64,000 nucleotides of DNA from Bactericera cockerelli. Its lineage: Eukaryota; Arthropoda; Insecta; Hemiptera; Triozidae. The translations under genes and the position numbers were made by a program. The notes beneath the pieces were generated by a model. That model made no database searches. It was not told where the DNA came from and saw nothing but the letters and a program-made list of their open reading frames with translations. Location of the stretch: NCBI GenBank assembly GCA_024516035.1, contig CM044964.1, positions 707,667 to 771,666 of the forward strand, in the 5' to 3' direction. Each line of letters starts with the position of its first letter. The stretch's first letter is position 1. Positions 11,606-21,959 of the stretch are shown here, in pieces.

Positions 11606-11907
11606 GATTAAAGTTCAGGAGCTTGTTTGTCTAAAGTAGAACGAAGCAGTAACTTTGTAGCAAGATCATAAAAGTGAGAAGTTATGTGTGAGAAAATATA
11701 CGGCAACTAATTGCTAGCGTACTCACACGAGATGTATAAAATTTGCTTCATTGTGTTGATAAGGGAGGGGTTATAAATTATTATCAGTAAATTATGGCCA
11801 AGAACTGAAGAGTATTAATTTATTTTTCGTTTTAAGGTTAATTATTTTCAGTTAATATGTGCCTTTCCCTGTTTTGTTATTTAGGAGGGCTTAGCGTCCC
11901 TTTTAAC

Positions 11908-12152
11908 CAGAGTCAAATCTGGATACAAGAGAAACCTGGATTTAAGAGAACGATTTTTGGGATCAATTTCTCTCATAAGAGAAAATAACTTCTTTATAAG
12001 AAAAACCTGGATATAAGAGAAACCGGGATTTAAGTGAACGATTTCTGTGATCCATTTTCCTGATAAGAGAAAATAACTTCTTAAAATGAAAAACCTGGAT
12101 ATAAGAGAAAAAAATCCAGTTCCTTGAATTCTTTTACATCCAGGTTTAACTG
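11908..12152. mobile_element. MITE-like element with tandem inner repeats (pogo/Tigger-like ends)
   Basis: Left end CAGAGTCAAATCTGGATACA and right end, reverse-complemented, CAGTTAAACCTGGATGTAAA are similar inverted termini of the CAGTYAAACCTGGAT type. Between them an ~85-90 bp unit (AACCTGGAT.TAAGAGAA..CGATTT.TG.GATC, then AAGAGAAAATAACTTCTT) is repeated about 2.5 times. The termini recall pogo-like elements. A TA duplication is not clear. Confidence 0.5.
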
Positions 12153-12336
12153 CAACTTAATTGGTTATCATGACGGGCGTTTTCACGCACCATTCACTGG
12201 AGTTACAATACAGCGACTGAACTTGGGTTAAGCCAGCCTAATTAGGGGCAGTCATAGCCAGTAGAACGTGGATTAGCCACGATAGCCATGGCTGGTCATA
12301 GGCGGAAAGAGCCATGATGGCCATAGACATAGATTC

Positions 12337-12443
12337 GAAACCTTGAACGGTCACCCATCCATGTCATCACCACACTGGACGTTGCTTAACCTCAGTGATC
12401 GAACGAAAACTAGTTTAGTCAACGTATATGACATCAACTTCTC
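12337..12443 (-). pseudogene. Degraded 5S rRNA-like sequence
   Basis: The minus strand keeps the core 5S landmarks TTCGTTCGATCACTGAGG, TTAAGCAACGTC and GGATGGGTGACCG in order and spacing, but the 3' half is diverged and the copy is shorter than the 5S copy at 61843-61960. A 5S-derived SINE head is an alternative to a plain pseudogene. Confidence 0.65.
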
Positions 12444-12717
12444 TTTGGTTTGTGTCTTTGCCACATCATTAATATACAGATGTACACGTACTTTAAATAT
12501 CAAGAACTCTGATTCCATGAAAATACTCTTTACAATCATATCTCGGCAACGTCAAACACTCCCGCCCCATCTTCACAACCGAAACCAGGAATTCTTCTCC
12601 GAGTTCCTCTGATTCTCATACTCGTAGCATTAATAATTGAAAATTCTATTTTAATTCTGATAATCAATACACACCCGGTATTTTAATCAAACATAGAAAT
12701 ATCTTAATATATAAATG

Positions 12718-12917
12718 TCAAAGTCACTGACTGACTGATCATCGCTCTACAGCCCAAACCGTAATACCTAGCGAGCTGAAATTTGGTAGGTAGCTTCGTC
12801 TTATAGTCTAGATGTGCAATTTTCGAAACTCCCACTACAACACCTGCCATTGGCGAAAAAGGATTTTTTGCTTTCACGGCCATGCCTCGGCCCGCAAAGC
12901 GGGCGACAGCCCGCTAG
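12718..12917 (+). mobile_element. Helitron-like non-autonomous element
   Basis: The right end has a GC hairpin, GCCCGC-AAA-GCGGGC at 12890-12904, followed ten bases later by CTAG and a T, the arrangement of Helitron 3' ends (short hairpin, then CTRR, then T). The left part begins TCAAAGTCACTGACTGACTG. The left boundary is a guess at the first TC. Confidence 0.55.
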
Positions 12918-12922
12918 TACTT

Positions 12923-13081
12923 TTAACACTTAGACGACCGGGTGTACCACCGGTGGTACACGCACGTTCGTACGGAATGGACCGGGTGTACCACCGGTGG
13001 TACACGGGGTCGGTATAGCTGCATTATCGCCGGTCCCACAAGAGAATTCACGAAAAACCATGCCGGTCGTCTAAGTTTTAA
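12923..13081. mobile_element. piggyBac-type MITE with TTAA duplication and two 20 bp palindromes
   Basis: TTAA lies at 12923-12926 and 13078-13081. The inner ends are CACTTAGACGACCGG and CCGGTCGTCTAAGTT, inverted repeats matching at 14 of 15 positions. The interior carries a tandem duplication whose core is the perfect palindrome GTGTACCACCGGTGGTACAC at 12942-12961 and again at 12986-13005. The TTAA target and TIRs place it with piggyBac-like non-autonomous elements. No coding capacity. Confidence 0.8.
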
Positions 13082-13154
13082 GTATCACCTTCAATTCCTG
13101 ACCGACATGTTCTTGGATACTGCTAGGCCAGAGCAACACATTCCTCATGTTAAA

Positions 13155-13292
13155 CATATAGAAAGTGTTACTCACAAGTATCACCAGCGTCTTATAGAAG
13201 ACTCTGTGGGTGATACTTTAAAGTGTCACCATGTTCATACTAGCGCAGAGCCGGGTGATACTTCCACGTATCACCTGGCGCTGAAAGTGTTA
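13155..13292 (-). mobile_element. Probable second TTAA-type element, partial, with GTGATAC palindromes
   Basis: Read on the minus strand from 13292: TTAACACTTTCAGCGCCAGG, then short hairpins built on GGTGATAC and GTATCACC (13208-13229, 13253-13274). The TTAACACTT tip resembles the neighbouring TTAA MITE. No matching second terminus was found, so extent is uncertain. Confidence 0.4.
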
Positions 13293-13317
13293 AGGAAGTT
13301 CTCCACTCTTCAGGTGT

Positions 13318-13560
13318 TGTAATCAGAAGGTGTGAATCTCTCAGGTGGTCGACAGTTTCTTTTCCCTTTTCTAAGAGCGATAGGAGGCGAAAAGACTTGT
13401 GGCTGCGATGCAGGTGTAGATGAAGCTGGTACAGAAGTTCTCGAAACACTGCTAGGAGTTCCTGGAACACTGGTAGGCGTATCTTGAATACTGGTGGATG
13501 TGTTTGTAAAACTATTGGAATTACTAGGAGTTCCGTGGAACACTATTAGAAGATCTTGAA
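13318..13560 (-). pseudogene. Ser/Thr/Pro-rich open fragment, possibly from a transposon polyprotein
   Basis: A minus-strand frame of about 77 codons reads as short repeats of TPSSV/TPTSV type and ends in KGKRNCRPPERF followed by a stop at 13318-13320. S/T/P-rich linker plus a basic RRPPERF-like motif occurs between integrase and RT in copia-like polyproteins, but this is one motif only. Six imperfect GGAACAC/GTTCC repeats in the DNA could produce such a frame by chance. Confidence 0.25.
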
Positions 13561-13621
13561 AGAGTGTTTGGACTGTTTGGAGTTCTGGGAATAGCTGTTA
13601 TTGGTAACTCTGATTGGTTAC

Positions 13622-13745
13622 CGACCTCAGTAGCTCGATCAGTAAGGCGGTGGAATCGTAACCTAGAAGTCGGTGGTTCGATTCGCGAGTATGGCAAAAT
13701 TTAGTAAGCATTTCTTAGAACTTAAGCTGCATATAAAATTCAGTT
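13622..13745 (+). mobile_element. tRNA-derived SINE head, family G-like
   Basis: A-box-like TAGCTCGATCAGTAAGGCGG and B-box GTGGTTCGATTCG are spaced as in a tRNA, followed by an AT-rich body. Confidence 0.55.
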
Positions 13746-13810
13746 AATTACTTTTACCTAACTAATTTAAGCACTTTGAACGATCCAGTTAGGGCATTCA
13801 TCGACCTACT

Positions 13811-14109
13811 GTAATAATATAATAATGCTTTTTATTTGTGTTATTATGTCACAATTTTAGTGGGTAGCGCAGAATCATAGAACTTTACCACTTTAATTTA
13901 CAATATATTGTATTATTTTTTTGCCTGTGATTCTGCCACTGGTCGCTGCTTCACATCAAAGCAGCTACTCATTTTTCCTCACGAGGTATAAATGGAACCC
14001 GAACATCCAAGTACAGATCAGAAAAAATCCTACCCCGCTGGGGATCGAACCCAGGTCACCATATGTTCAATGCCTAGTGCGCTAACTCACTCTGCCACGG
14101 TGACTACTC
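13811..14109 (-). mobile_element. tRNA-derived SINE, family B, full-length with 12 bp target duplication
   Basis: The minus strand begins GTAGTCACCGTGGCAGAGTG, has B-box GGGTTCGATCCCCAG, then body landmarks CTCGTGAGGAAAAATGAGTA, GCAGCGACCAGTGGCAGAAT and GATTCTGCGCTACCCACTAA, ending ACATAATAACACAAA. CATCGACCTACT is present directly on both sides (13799-13810 and 14110-14121). Same length and order as 63171-63450. Confidence 0.85.
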
Positions 14110-14121
14110 CATCGACCTACT

Positions 14122-14236
14122 ATTATAATAGATAATAATAACACTCTTTAGTTGAAGGTAACCACCAGACGAAGTTAGCATTTTCTGCCTCCCAACCCTA
14201 AAGAGTCTCATTATTATGTGGTCACAATTTCAAATT
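14122..14236 (-). mobile_element. SINE family A, body and tail fragment
   Basis: The minus strand contains GTGACCACATAATAATGAGA, CTTTAGGGTTGGGAGG and GTCTGGTGGTTACCTTCAAC. The tRNA head is absent. Confidence 0.7.
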
Positions 14237-14464
14237 ACTTCTCATTCAACTAAGATTTTTTTTTCTTTTTTTTTGGTTTTAAGCTCGCTTTTAAAAATGT
14301 ATGGTTATATCGCGACGGCAATTTTCCAGTTTAAATACTCGAATTTTAAAGTTTTAAACTGCGAATATTCTCGTATGGTATGCGAAAGTGTGCGTTAATT
14401 AAAAAATGCTTAAAAGTCCTTCTCTACCCTGACATTTATAAAATTAAACTTCTTCTAAAGGTAT

Positions 14465-14690
14465 AATTTGAGCTCTCTCTTTCTCCTTCTCTCTCTTTCT
14501 CTTTGCCGAAATTATACATCTAGAAAAAGTTCAATTTTAGAGAGATAGAGAAAGAGAGAGAGTGAGAAATGAAGAGAGGGAGAAAGAAAGAGAGAAAAGA
14601 GAAGAGAGTGACAGGGGGAGAGAGAGAGAGAAAGAAAGAGAGAGAGAAATGCGAGCTGTAAAGGCGTGAGAAAAAGAGAAAGAGATTCCG
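14465..14690. repeat. CT tract followed by AG tract
   Basis: A short pyrimidine run (14470-14505) then about 140 bp of GAGAGA/AAAGAG. Not coding. Confidence 0.85.
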
Positions 14691-15036
14691 GTTCACCCAT
14701 CCCCTCACAAGGGTCAAAATTACATACCTAAATGCTTTCCCTTCCTGACCCTAACTACAAAGTCCATTAGTTGTCTACCCCAGCGCCAGCGCCACCCACA
14801 AATCTTGTCCCTGACGCTTTTAAGGGCCCATATTTTTTCCGTTCGCCCAAAATTATCTGAGGGGACAATCTCACATTAGACTCCTCTCCCCCGCAAACTA
14901 AATTTGTGCTTCTGACTCTCTTGGCTGGGAACATGCGTGAGTTGTGTGAGGAGAGGAAGAAGGAGTGATAGAGAGAGAAGGGTTGAGCATAAATATATAG
15001 AGAGAGAGAGGGTGTGAGAAAAATAATAATAATAAT

Positions 15037-15235
15037 GTGTTTTTTGCATTATTATATCAAAATTTTAGTAGGTAGCGCAGACTTGGAGGACTTTTCCGTA
15101 TCTTGAATGTCCCAATATCCTATTTTTGCCTATAATTCCGCCACTGGTCGCTGCTAATATTAGAGTAGCTACTCATTTTTCTTCACCAGGTATGAGTGGA
15201 TCCCGAACAGTCAAGTACAGAGCCGAAAAAGAGAG
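15037..15235 (-). mobile_element. SINE family B body, head replaced by repeat expansion
   Basis: The body landmarks of family B are present on the minus strand (GAGTAGCTACTC, GCAGCGACCAGTGGCGGAAT, CTGCGCTACCTACTAAAA). Where the head should start (after CTGTACTTGACTG), the sequence passes into (AG)n and the 26 bp array. Confidence 0.7.
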
Positions 15236-15250
15236 AGAGAGAGAGAGAGA

Positions 15251-15458
15251 GGTAGAGAAAGGTTAGGTATGAGAGAGGTGGAGAAAGGTTAGGTATGAGA
15301 GAGGTAGAGAAAAGTCAGGTATGAGAGAGGTAGAGAAAGGTTAGATATGAGAGAGGTAGAGAAAGGTTAGATATGAGAGAGGTAGAGAAAGGTTAGGTAT
15401 GAGAGAGGTAGAGAAAGGTTAGGTATGAGAGAGGTAGAGAAAGGTTAGGTATGAGAGA
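15251..15458 (+). repeat. 26 bp minisatellite, 8 copies
   Basis: Eight contiguous 26 bp units starting GGTAGAGAAAGGTTAGGTAT and ending GAGAGA, with only one to three changes per unit, then a broken ninth. AGCCGAAAA occurs on both sides (15229 and 15461), consistent with expansion inside the SINE B copy. Confidence 0.95.
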
Positions 15459-15574
15459 GGTAGCCGAAAAGGACAAAGTTACAAAATATGTTTTTTCTCT
15501 CTTGAATATTTGCCTTTCTCCCAAATTCCCCGAGAATTTTAAAACAAAAAGTTTTTAATGCTGTTTAGTTTTTA

Positions 15575-15576
15575 AA

Positions 15577-15612
<36 letters not shown>

Positions 15613-15650
15613 CTCTCTCCTCAATCTCTATCTCTCTCTCGTTTCAGCTT
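15575..15650. repeat. (CT)n tract
   Basis: Nearly pure CT with short T runs. Confidence 0.85.
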
Positions 15651-15659
15651 GATTTATGG

Positions 15660-16640
15660 CCAGACAATGAGTTGAAAGTTTTTTAGTCTGTTCATTTTGG
15701 CCCCAGCCCTCTCCTTTCTCGCGATAGCTACCTCAGAGAGATACGCTATTTCTGAATGAAAAGGCGGTCCTTGGCGGAAACTTAAATATCAAAATTTTAA
15801 GCATTCTGTCAGAATGCTGAAAAACCATTGAGTTTTGTTTAAAAAATATGTACTATCAAAACAGCGAACCAAAATTACTCAGGCTGTCTGGTATTTTCTA
15901 TTGTTAGTCGGAGATCTTGAAGTTTTTTTTACCATGGCTGGTTTGTCTATTATTTTCAGAAAAATCCTTCTTTATTATACACATCAGACCACCAAAGGAA
16001 TCGAAGTTAAACAAATCACCCAAAATAATAATAAAAACAGTAAATCAATTGTTTTATTTTTCATCCTAAGCCATTTTCATTTGGTTTCTAAGATTTATTT
16101 GGCTTATGAGTGAAATATAAGTATCAAAAAAAAAGTATTGTTGCAACCTGACAAAATTTAGGCAGCATCGTTTGTATTTTAAATAAACTGTAATATATAT
16201 CTAATTAAAAAAATACATCAAAATACTTTTCCTGATTAACCTGGATCTTCCAGGTAAATCAGGAAATTAACTATCAGAAAGGGAGGAAATTGTTTTTTTT
16301 TTATTTATTTTTTAAATAAATTTAATTTTTAAATATACATATTTTTAAATATACATACGTATTAAATAACTAATAGTATGTATGACCATAATTCATGTCT
16401 CCTTCATAAACTTCCATTTTTTTTTTTTACATTATGTAGTCACGATATCTGAGCCGCCTTTTTTTCAGAACCTTTTTTAATGACTTCTCCGAGTTCTCTT
16501 TTATCTCAGATTTTGGTAAGTAAGTACCTTTCTCATTTTGAAACAATTCTTTTTTATTCTGAATTTTGCTTATTACCGCTTCAAATCTGGGATTTAAAAA
16601 TGTTTGTTCGTTTTTCAAAAGAGCTGCTTTGTACCTTGAC
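15660..16640. other. AT-rich interval, no gene seen
   Basis: Short open frames exist but show no domain, splice context or codon character. Confidence 0.4.
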
Positions 16641-16647
16641 CTACAGC

Positions 16648-16758
16648 CGTACTTATGAAAGGAAAACACCGTCTGAGCAATGCTCAAGTATGATTTCCTA
16701 TTATTGGCCAATACCTTGCTTAAGACATTGCTCAGACAAACTCCCCTGTTCATAAATA
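16648..16758. mobile_element. MITE family M, copy 1
   Basis: Starts CGTACTTATGAAAGGAAAAC and ends in an inverted version (CCCCTGTTCATAAATAT). Inner arms GTCTGAGCAATG and CATTGCTCAGAC are perfect inverted repeats. It matches 20051-20171 over its length. A minus-strand open frame through it is incidental. Confidence 0.65.
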
Positions 16759-16951
16759 TCAAATTGTTATCAAAGTAAAAGTAAAAGGCTGGTTATCAAA
16801 GTAAAAGTTACAGATGCATATTATACATAAAATGTTTATATTTATTAAATAAAATGATAGTATTTTTTTAGTACAATTTTTTGAAATTGTATTTAAGAAA
16901 AATTAATTATTTTTTTTGTTTTACAAATAACCTAACTAAAAATAATTTACA

Positions 16952-16974
16952 AATAACCTAACCTAACCTAACTG
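16952..16974. repeat. Three CCTAA units (telomere-like, interstitial)
   Basis: AACCTAACCTAACCTAAC. CCTAA/TTAGG is the common arthropod telomere unit, but three copies can arise by chance in AT-rich DNA. Confidence 0.4.
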
Positions 16975-17099
16975 TTTACTTTACACATCAAACACCTTTC
17001 ATACAAATTAAATAAAAATAATATGAATGTTATCGCATCTACAAGCAGATATTTATTTATGTACAGTGGTTTCTGAGTTATGAAGTATCAGATATAAGT

Positions 17100-18330
17100 A
17101 AAAGGAGAGAAAGAGACAGAGAGATAGGAAAAGAGAGAGAATGAGAGAGAGAGTGAGTGAGCGAGAGAAAGAGAGAGAGAGAAAGAGAGAGCCTCTCAAA
17201 ACAGACTTAAACTTGATTTATTCAAGCATATCAACAGAGAGAGAAAAATGTTAAAAGGTTTTCACATCCATCATCCGTCAATTACACTTCCTTTACTCTT
17301 CCTCTTCCCTCTCTCTCTCTCTCTCTCCATCTACCCTATCCTCTTTCTCTAACTTTTCCTTCCGCTTCTTCTTAGCTACAGAGAAAAAGAGAGAGACGGA
17401 TCGCTCTCTGTACTTTTCTATCTCTCCCTCCCTCCCTCTCTCTCCTCCTCCTTTTTCTCCCTTCTCTTTCTCTCCCTCCTCTCTTTTCCTCTCTCTCTCT
17501 CTTTCTCTCCCTCTTTTTTCTCTTCCTCATTCTACCTTCCTCTACCTCTTCCGTAGGGCGTCCACCTCTAATTTTTCGCCTCTTACTTAGTCAACTCCCT
17601 CTTTTCCTTTCCTTATACTTCCACTTCTCTCTCCCTCATCCAGCCTATCTCCGCTTCTTTTCAAAGTCCTTTCTCCACCTCCAATTTTCCGCCCCTTAAT
17701 TTTGAACTTCTCTTTTCGTCATATAAACGTCCACCGCCTCTTCCAAAAGTCCTTCTTCCTCCTCCAAATTTTCCGCCAGTTTACTCATCCATCTCCTTCT
17801 GGTCTCACTGCACTCCTCCCTTCCTCGCTCAATTTCTTTCATTTCCACTTCATCATTTCCCTCGCCATTTTCTCCTCCATTTAGTATTTATGTTTCAAAC
17901 CAGTCGATGTGGATCGAGAGGAGAAATTCACTCAGTTGTCTGAATCAATTTCAGAACACATCCATCAAAATTAGTCCCCTCTCCCTCTCTCACTTCTCTC
18001 CTCTCCTTATCTTACCTGTCCTTCTCTCTCTCTCTCTTTCCTTCCTCTTTATCGAAGGTATTATATCTCTATCTTCTCTTTCTCTCTACTTCTCTTCCTC
18101 TGTTTATCTTATCCTGTCCTTCTCTCTCTCTCTCTTTCCTTACTCTTATCGAAGGTATTCTCTCTCTATCTTCTCTTCACTCTCTACTTATCTTCCTCCT
18201 CTTTTCTTATCGTTCCTCTATCTTCTTTTCTCTATTCCTTTCTCTTATCTACTATACTCTTATCAATCTTCTCTCTATATCTTCTCTTTCCCTCTACTTC
18301 TCTTCTTTCTCAAGAGGATTCAAAACCGGG
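17100..18330. repeat. Cluster of AG then CT tracts
   Basis: AG-rich at 17100-17195, CT-rich at 17285-17560, mixed pyrimidine-rich to 17880, CT-rich at 17985-18310. A phrase around TTATCGAAGGTATTATCTCT recurs at 18048 and 18148, showing ~100 bp duplication. Open frames are low complexity. Confidence 0.85.
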
Positions 18331-18542
18331 ACTTTCCTTATGGCAAGCGAGGTGCTTTACCAAAGCAAAATTAATTTTTACAAGCAGGATGTGTTTTTTT
18401 GCGCGTAGTTGAGGCATGGCCGAAATATGATACCTTTATAATTTTTGTATTTTTTCTCTTGATTTCTTTACTTCTTCAATTTATCTCTGGCTATTTCATG
18501 TCTCTTTCTCTCTCTCCCTCTCTATTTTATTAAAGTGCAAAC

Positions 18543-18628
18543 CTATGTTCTACAGTATTATATCAGGGGATTATACATACATAACTATGTTCTATAGTAA
18601 TATATCAGGGGATTATACAGTAGTGGTT
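18543..18628 (+). repeat. 42 bp direct duplication
   Basis: CTATGTTCTACAGTATTATA..CAGGGGATTATACA occurs at 18543 and 18585 with two differences. Confidence 0.75.
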
Positions 18629-18761
18629 TACAGTTAAGTTTAGTATGCTAAGAATAAAAACCCATGTGTGAATAATTTATATGATTTATTTATACGAGGA
18701 AGTCTTTCTTTCCTTCTCTCTCTGTTTACTCATTTCTATTGCTTTTTCTTAATTTATAAGA

Positions 18762-18793
<32 letters not shown>

Positions 18794-18798
18794 AGAGA

Positions 18799-18935
18799 GT
18801 AGCTGGCATTTTCAACCCTTCCCAGGCTGGGTGAGGTGAATGGGGAGTGAATTCTCCGTCCTCATCTGGAAAATAAATCAAATAGTTGGCGTTAGGTTGG
18901 AAACCCAGTCATAAAAAATTGCCACAACCAACCAT
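18799..18935 (+). mobile_element. SINE family C body fragment
   Basis: GCTGGCATTTTCAACCCTTC, CCCAGGCTGGGTGAGGT and ATCAAATAGTTGGCGTTAGG align in order with the body of 39152-39500. Confidence 0.55.
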
Positions 18936-19009
18936 CCAACCTCAACCGTGGAGTTCAACAATACCAACCCCAAGTTGGTTTCCGAAAGCAAAGTGAAAGA
19001 GGGGTGTGA

Positions 19010-19430
19010 GTATGTGTGAGAGGGAGAGAGAAGAGAGCGAGAGAGAGGAAGATATGGGCGAGGAATGTGCTAAAATGGTGGTATAGAATGTAAAATCTGA
19101 AATTAGGCGAGCTAGAAATTGTGGAAAGCTGTAAATCCCGAAAGATTAGGCGGGGTAAAAAGTGAAAGCTGAGAGAAAATGAGGGAGTGAGGGAGTGAAA
19201 GTTCATTAGAAGAAGAGATAGATAGAGAGAGAAAGGGATAGATAAGAAATAGGTAGAGAGAGAGAAAGAAAGAGATAGAAAGAGAGAAAAAGATAGGAAA
19301 GAGGAAATAGAGAGAAGAGATAAGATAGAGAGAAAATGAAGAGAGAAAGATGAAGAGAAAAGAGGAAGAGAGAGAGAGAAAAAGGAAGGCTAACAGAGAA
19401 TAAAAGATGAGCAAGAGAAGAGTTCTAAAA
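19010..19430. repeat. Polypurine tract
   Basis: Imperfect AG-rich DNA, densest at 19140-19400. Not coding. Confidence 0.8.
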
Positions 19431-19519
19431 TTGAAGTCGTCTCACCCACTTTTTATTTCCCCACTACCAAGTTTTTGAATTAATTAGTTCTTTGTCCTAC
19501 TACTTTTTTACCATCTCTC

Positions 19520-19794
19520 TCGCTCTTCCATCTGATTGAGTTTTACTCTCTACTTTTCTCTCTCTCCTCCCTCTTTGTCTTCTCTCTCTCTTTCTCTTGG
19601 GGACACCAGTGCTTTTCTTTGTATAATCCAAAGAGGTTTATGAGAACAAACTTTTTTTTCCTCTTTTATTCATCCTCCTTTCAATCTTCTCCTCTCTCTC
19701 TTTCTCCCCACTTATTTCTTCAAAGTGTCCTTCTCTCTCTCTCTTTCTCCCCACCTATTTCTTCAAACTGTCTTTTCTTCATTATCTTTCTCAT

Positions 19795-19825
<31 letters not shown>

Positions 19826-20010
19826 CTTCTCTTCTCCCCACCTATTTCTTCAAACTGTCCTTTTCTCATTTTCTTTCTCTCTCTCTCTCCACCTATTTCT
19901 TCAAAAAGTCCTTCTCTTCATTATCATTCTCCTTTTCTTTCTCTTTCACCTATTTCGTCAATGTGTCCTTCTCTATATATCTCTCTCTATTTCGTCCGGA
20001 GAGATAGAAA
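19520..20010. repeat. Polypyrimidine tract with ~65-90 bp higher-order unit
   Basis: The landmark CCTATTTCTTCAAA..GTCCTT recurs about five times (19706, 19752, 19838, 19889, 19946) with CT runs between, so this is a degenerate tandem array. Confidence 0.75.
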
Positions 20011-20050
20011 GAGAGATAGAGAGAGATGTCTCAAAAGTTAGTCTAACAGC

Positions 20051-20171
20051 CGTATTTATGAACAGAAAACGCCGTCTGAGCAATGTCTCAAGCATGATTT
20101 CCTTTATTATTATTGCCCTTAACACTTTGGTTGAGACATTACGCAGACAGAATTCCCTGTTCATGAATACG
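20051..20171. mobile_element. MITE family M, copy 2
   Basis: CGTATTTATGAACAGAAAAC at the left and the inverted CCCTGTTCATGAATACG at the right, with inner arms GTCTGAGCAATGTCTCAA and TTGAGACATTACGCAGAC. Same family as 16648-16758. Confidence 0.7.
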
Positions 20172-20394
20172 AATGCTATCTCAGGATTACTTACAATGAC
20201 ATAATTATATGTCTTTGTAAGTAATTTAAATTTCAATCAACTTAGAAGCCAAATAAAAATTAGGATGGGTCTTCTGTAAACAAAAAAAAAAAATGTGGGT
20301 AGCAGGTTTGTAAGTGTCCTGCGAATGGATGGTAAAATCCCTGTTATGTATGACCATGCAGTTGAAAAACGACGTTAAACTATAATAAAACAAT

Positions 20395-20532
20395 CTCTCT
20401 CTCTCTCACTCTTCGGGCCTTTCTCTTTTTCTCTACCCCATTTCTCTTCTCCTCCATCAATGTCATTAATATTTACAGAAAATAACAGAAATGGGAGAGA
20501 GAGAGAGAGAGGGTGAGGGAGAGAGAGAGGGT

Positions 20533-20565
<33 letters not shown>

Positions 20566-20566
20566 G

Positions 20567-20614
<48 letters not shown>

Positions 20615-20720
20615 AGGTGAAGGGGCGAGAGAAGGCAGAGGGAGAGAGAGAGGGGTGCGAGAGAGAGAAGAAACAAAGAGAGAGGGAGGGGAGAGAGAGG
20701 GAAGAAGGCAGAGAGAAAAT
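20395..20720. repeat. Short CT then long AG tract
   Basis: AG-rich block at 20490-20710 with a GAGAGAGGGTGAGG sub-unit repeated. Confidence 0.85.
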
Positions 20721-20779
20721 TCACAAAAAAATCGGGAACTTCTTAACATTTCCATGAGAAATTAGTGAGAGTCATGGAA

Positions 20780-21420
20780 GTTCATTTGTAACAGAGAAAT
20801 TTGTTACAAAGAAATTTGTTGCGAAGAGAAGGAAATGAAGAGAGAAAACAAATTACAAGAAGTCAGACTTCGGGGCTTTTGAAAAAGATAATGAGACAAT
20901 AGAAATGAAACTAAAAGGGGAGAAGAGGAGAAAAAGGAATGGAGGAGGTAGAGTAACGCAAACTCAAGGGAGGCGGCGGTATGAGTTAGAGATGAGGAGG
21001 TTAAATTTTTTTGGGGGTAACAGAAATTATTAGCCAGACAAAAATGAGAGAGGAAAAGAGAGGTTTCAGAAAGAAGAGAAAGAGAACAAGAGAAATAGAC
21101 AGAGACAAAGAGAATAGAGAAAAAAGGAGAGAGAGAAAGAAAAAAAAGACAGAGAAAAGAAAGAGAAAGTACAGAAAGTTTGAATAAAAAATTGTTGTGG
21201 TCAGGAGCATAAAAAACAACAATTCGTGGAATGAAAAGTCGGGATGGACTGAATCTTTCTTAGAAGCAGTTCAAAAGATAAATAGGAAAAGAAAAGTAAA
21301 AGAAAACAGAAAAAGATAAGGAAAAAAAATAGTAGAAAAGAAAAAATAATGTCGGAGAAGTGGTTGCAATGAGGGTAAAAAGAGAATTTAAAAAAGAACA
21401 AAGAGGAACAAGAATATCAT
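20780..21420. repeat. Purine-rich low-complexity DNA
   Basis: GAAAAG/AGAGAA-rich with little periodicity. No gene seen. Confidence 0.6.
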
Positions 21421-21429
21421 CATTGCCTT

Positions 21430-21605
21430 CTTCTTCTTACTGGTCGTCTAGGACTAATCAGTCCCATTTTTCTGGCAGTAATCCCAATGCTTGATATGGT
21501 CAAAACCCTATATAGGAGGATAACTTTACATGTCCAGACGGGGCCTCAAACCCGTGACCTCTGAATTACCAGATAAACGTTTTTATCCTACCGGGACATG
21601 ACCGT
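21430..21605 (-). mobile_element. tRNA-derived SINE, family E
   Basis: The minus-strand head has B-box CACGGGTTTGAGGCCCCGTC and ends with AATGGGACTGATTAGTCCTA, matching the family E element at 39893-40095. Confidence 0.6.
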
Positions 21606-21609
21606 CCTA

Positions 21610-21690
21610 GAGAGAGAGAGAGAGAGTAATAGATAGAGAGATATAAATAGAGAGAGAAAGGCAAAGAGAGAGAGAAAGAGAGAGAGTAGC
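21610..21690. repeat. (AG)n tract
   Basis: GAGAGA runs with short interruptions. Confidence 0.85.
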
Positions 21691-21721
21691 AGAAGGTGAA
21701 AAATATATAATAATTTATAAG

Positions 21722-21944
21722 TATAGTAGTTAATAACTCTCTTTAGTGGAAGGTAACCACCAGGCGAGGTTAATGCTCAAAGTATTTTCTACCACCTATA
21801 ACCCTCAGAGTCTTATTATTATGTGGTCACAAACTCAAATTAATGAGAAAAAATTCGTGCACTGGGTGGGATTCGAACCAACGGATTCCTACGCTACCTG
21901 GATTACAAGACTAGCGCGTTAACCACTTGACTACCAGTGCACAC
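21722..21944 (-). mobile_element. tRNA-derived SINE, family A, full-length
   Basis: The minus strand has acceptor-like CACTGGT, A-box region GTCAAGTGGTTAACGCGC, B-box GTTGGTTCGAATCCC, closing CCCAGTG, then CTCATTAATTTGAGTTTGTG, ACCACATAATAATAAGACTC, GCATTAACCTCGCCTGGTGG and CCACTAAAGAG. Used as the family reference. Confidence 0.85.
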
Positions 21945-21959
21945 AAAAAAAATATATGT

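Noticed and set aside
15251..15458. Regularly spaced 26 bp repeats, CRISPR-like at first glance
   Set aside because: Units are contiguous with no spacers, and the context is eukaryotic.
16427..16762. 111-codon minus frame
   Set aside because: Half of it is MITE family M, whose second copy at 20.1 kb is also open by chance; no conservation at protein level could be judged.
16952..16974. Chromosome-end signal from CCTAA repeats
   Set aside because: Only three units, embedded in AT-rich DNA with a local duplication.
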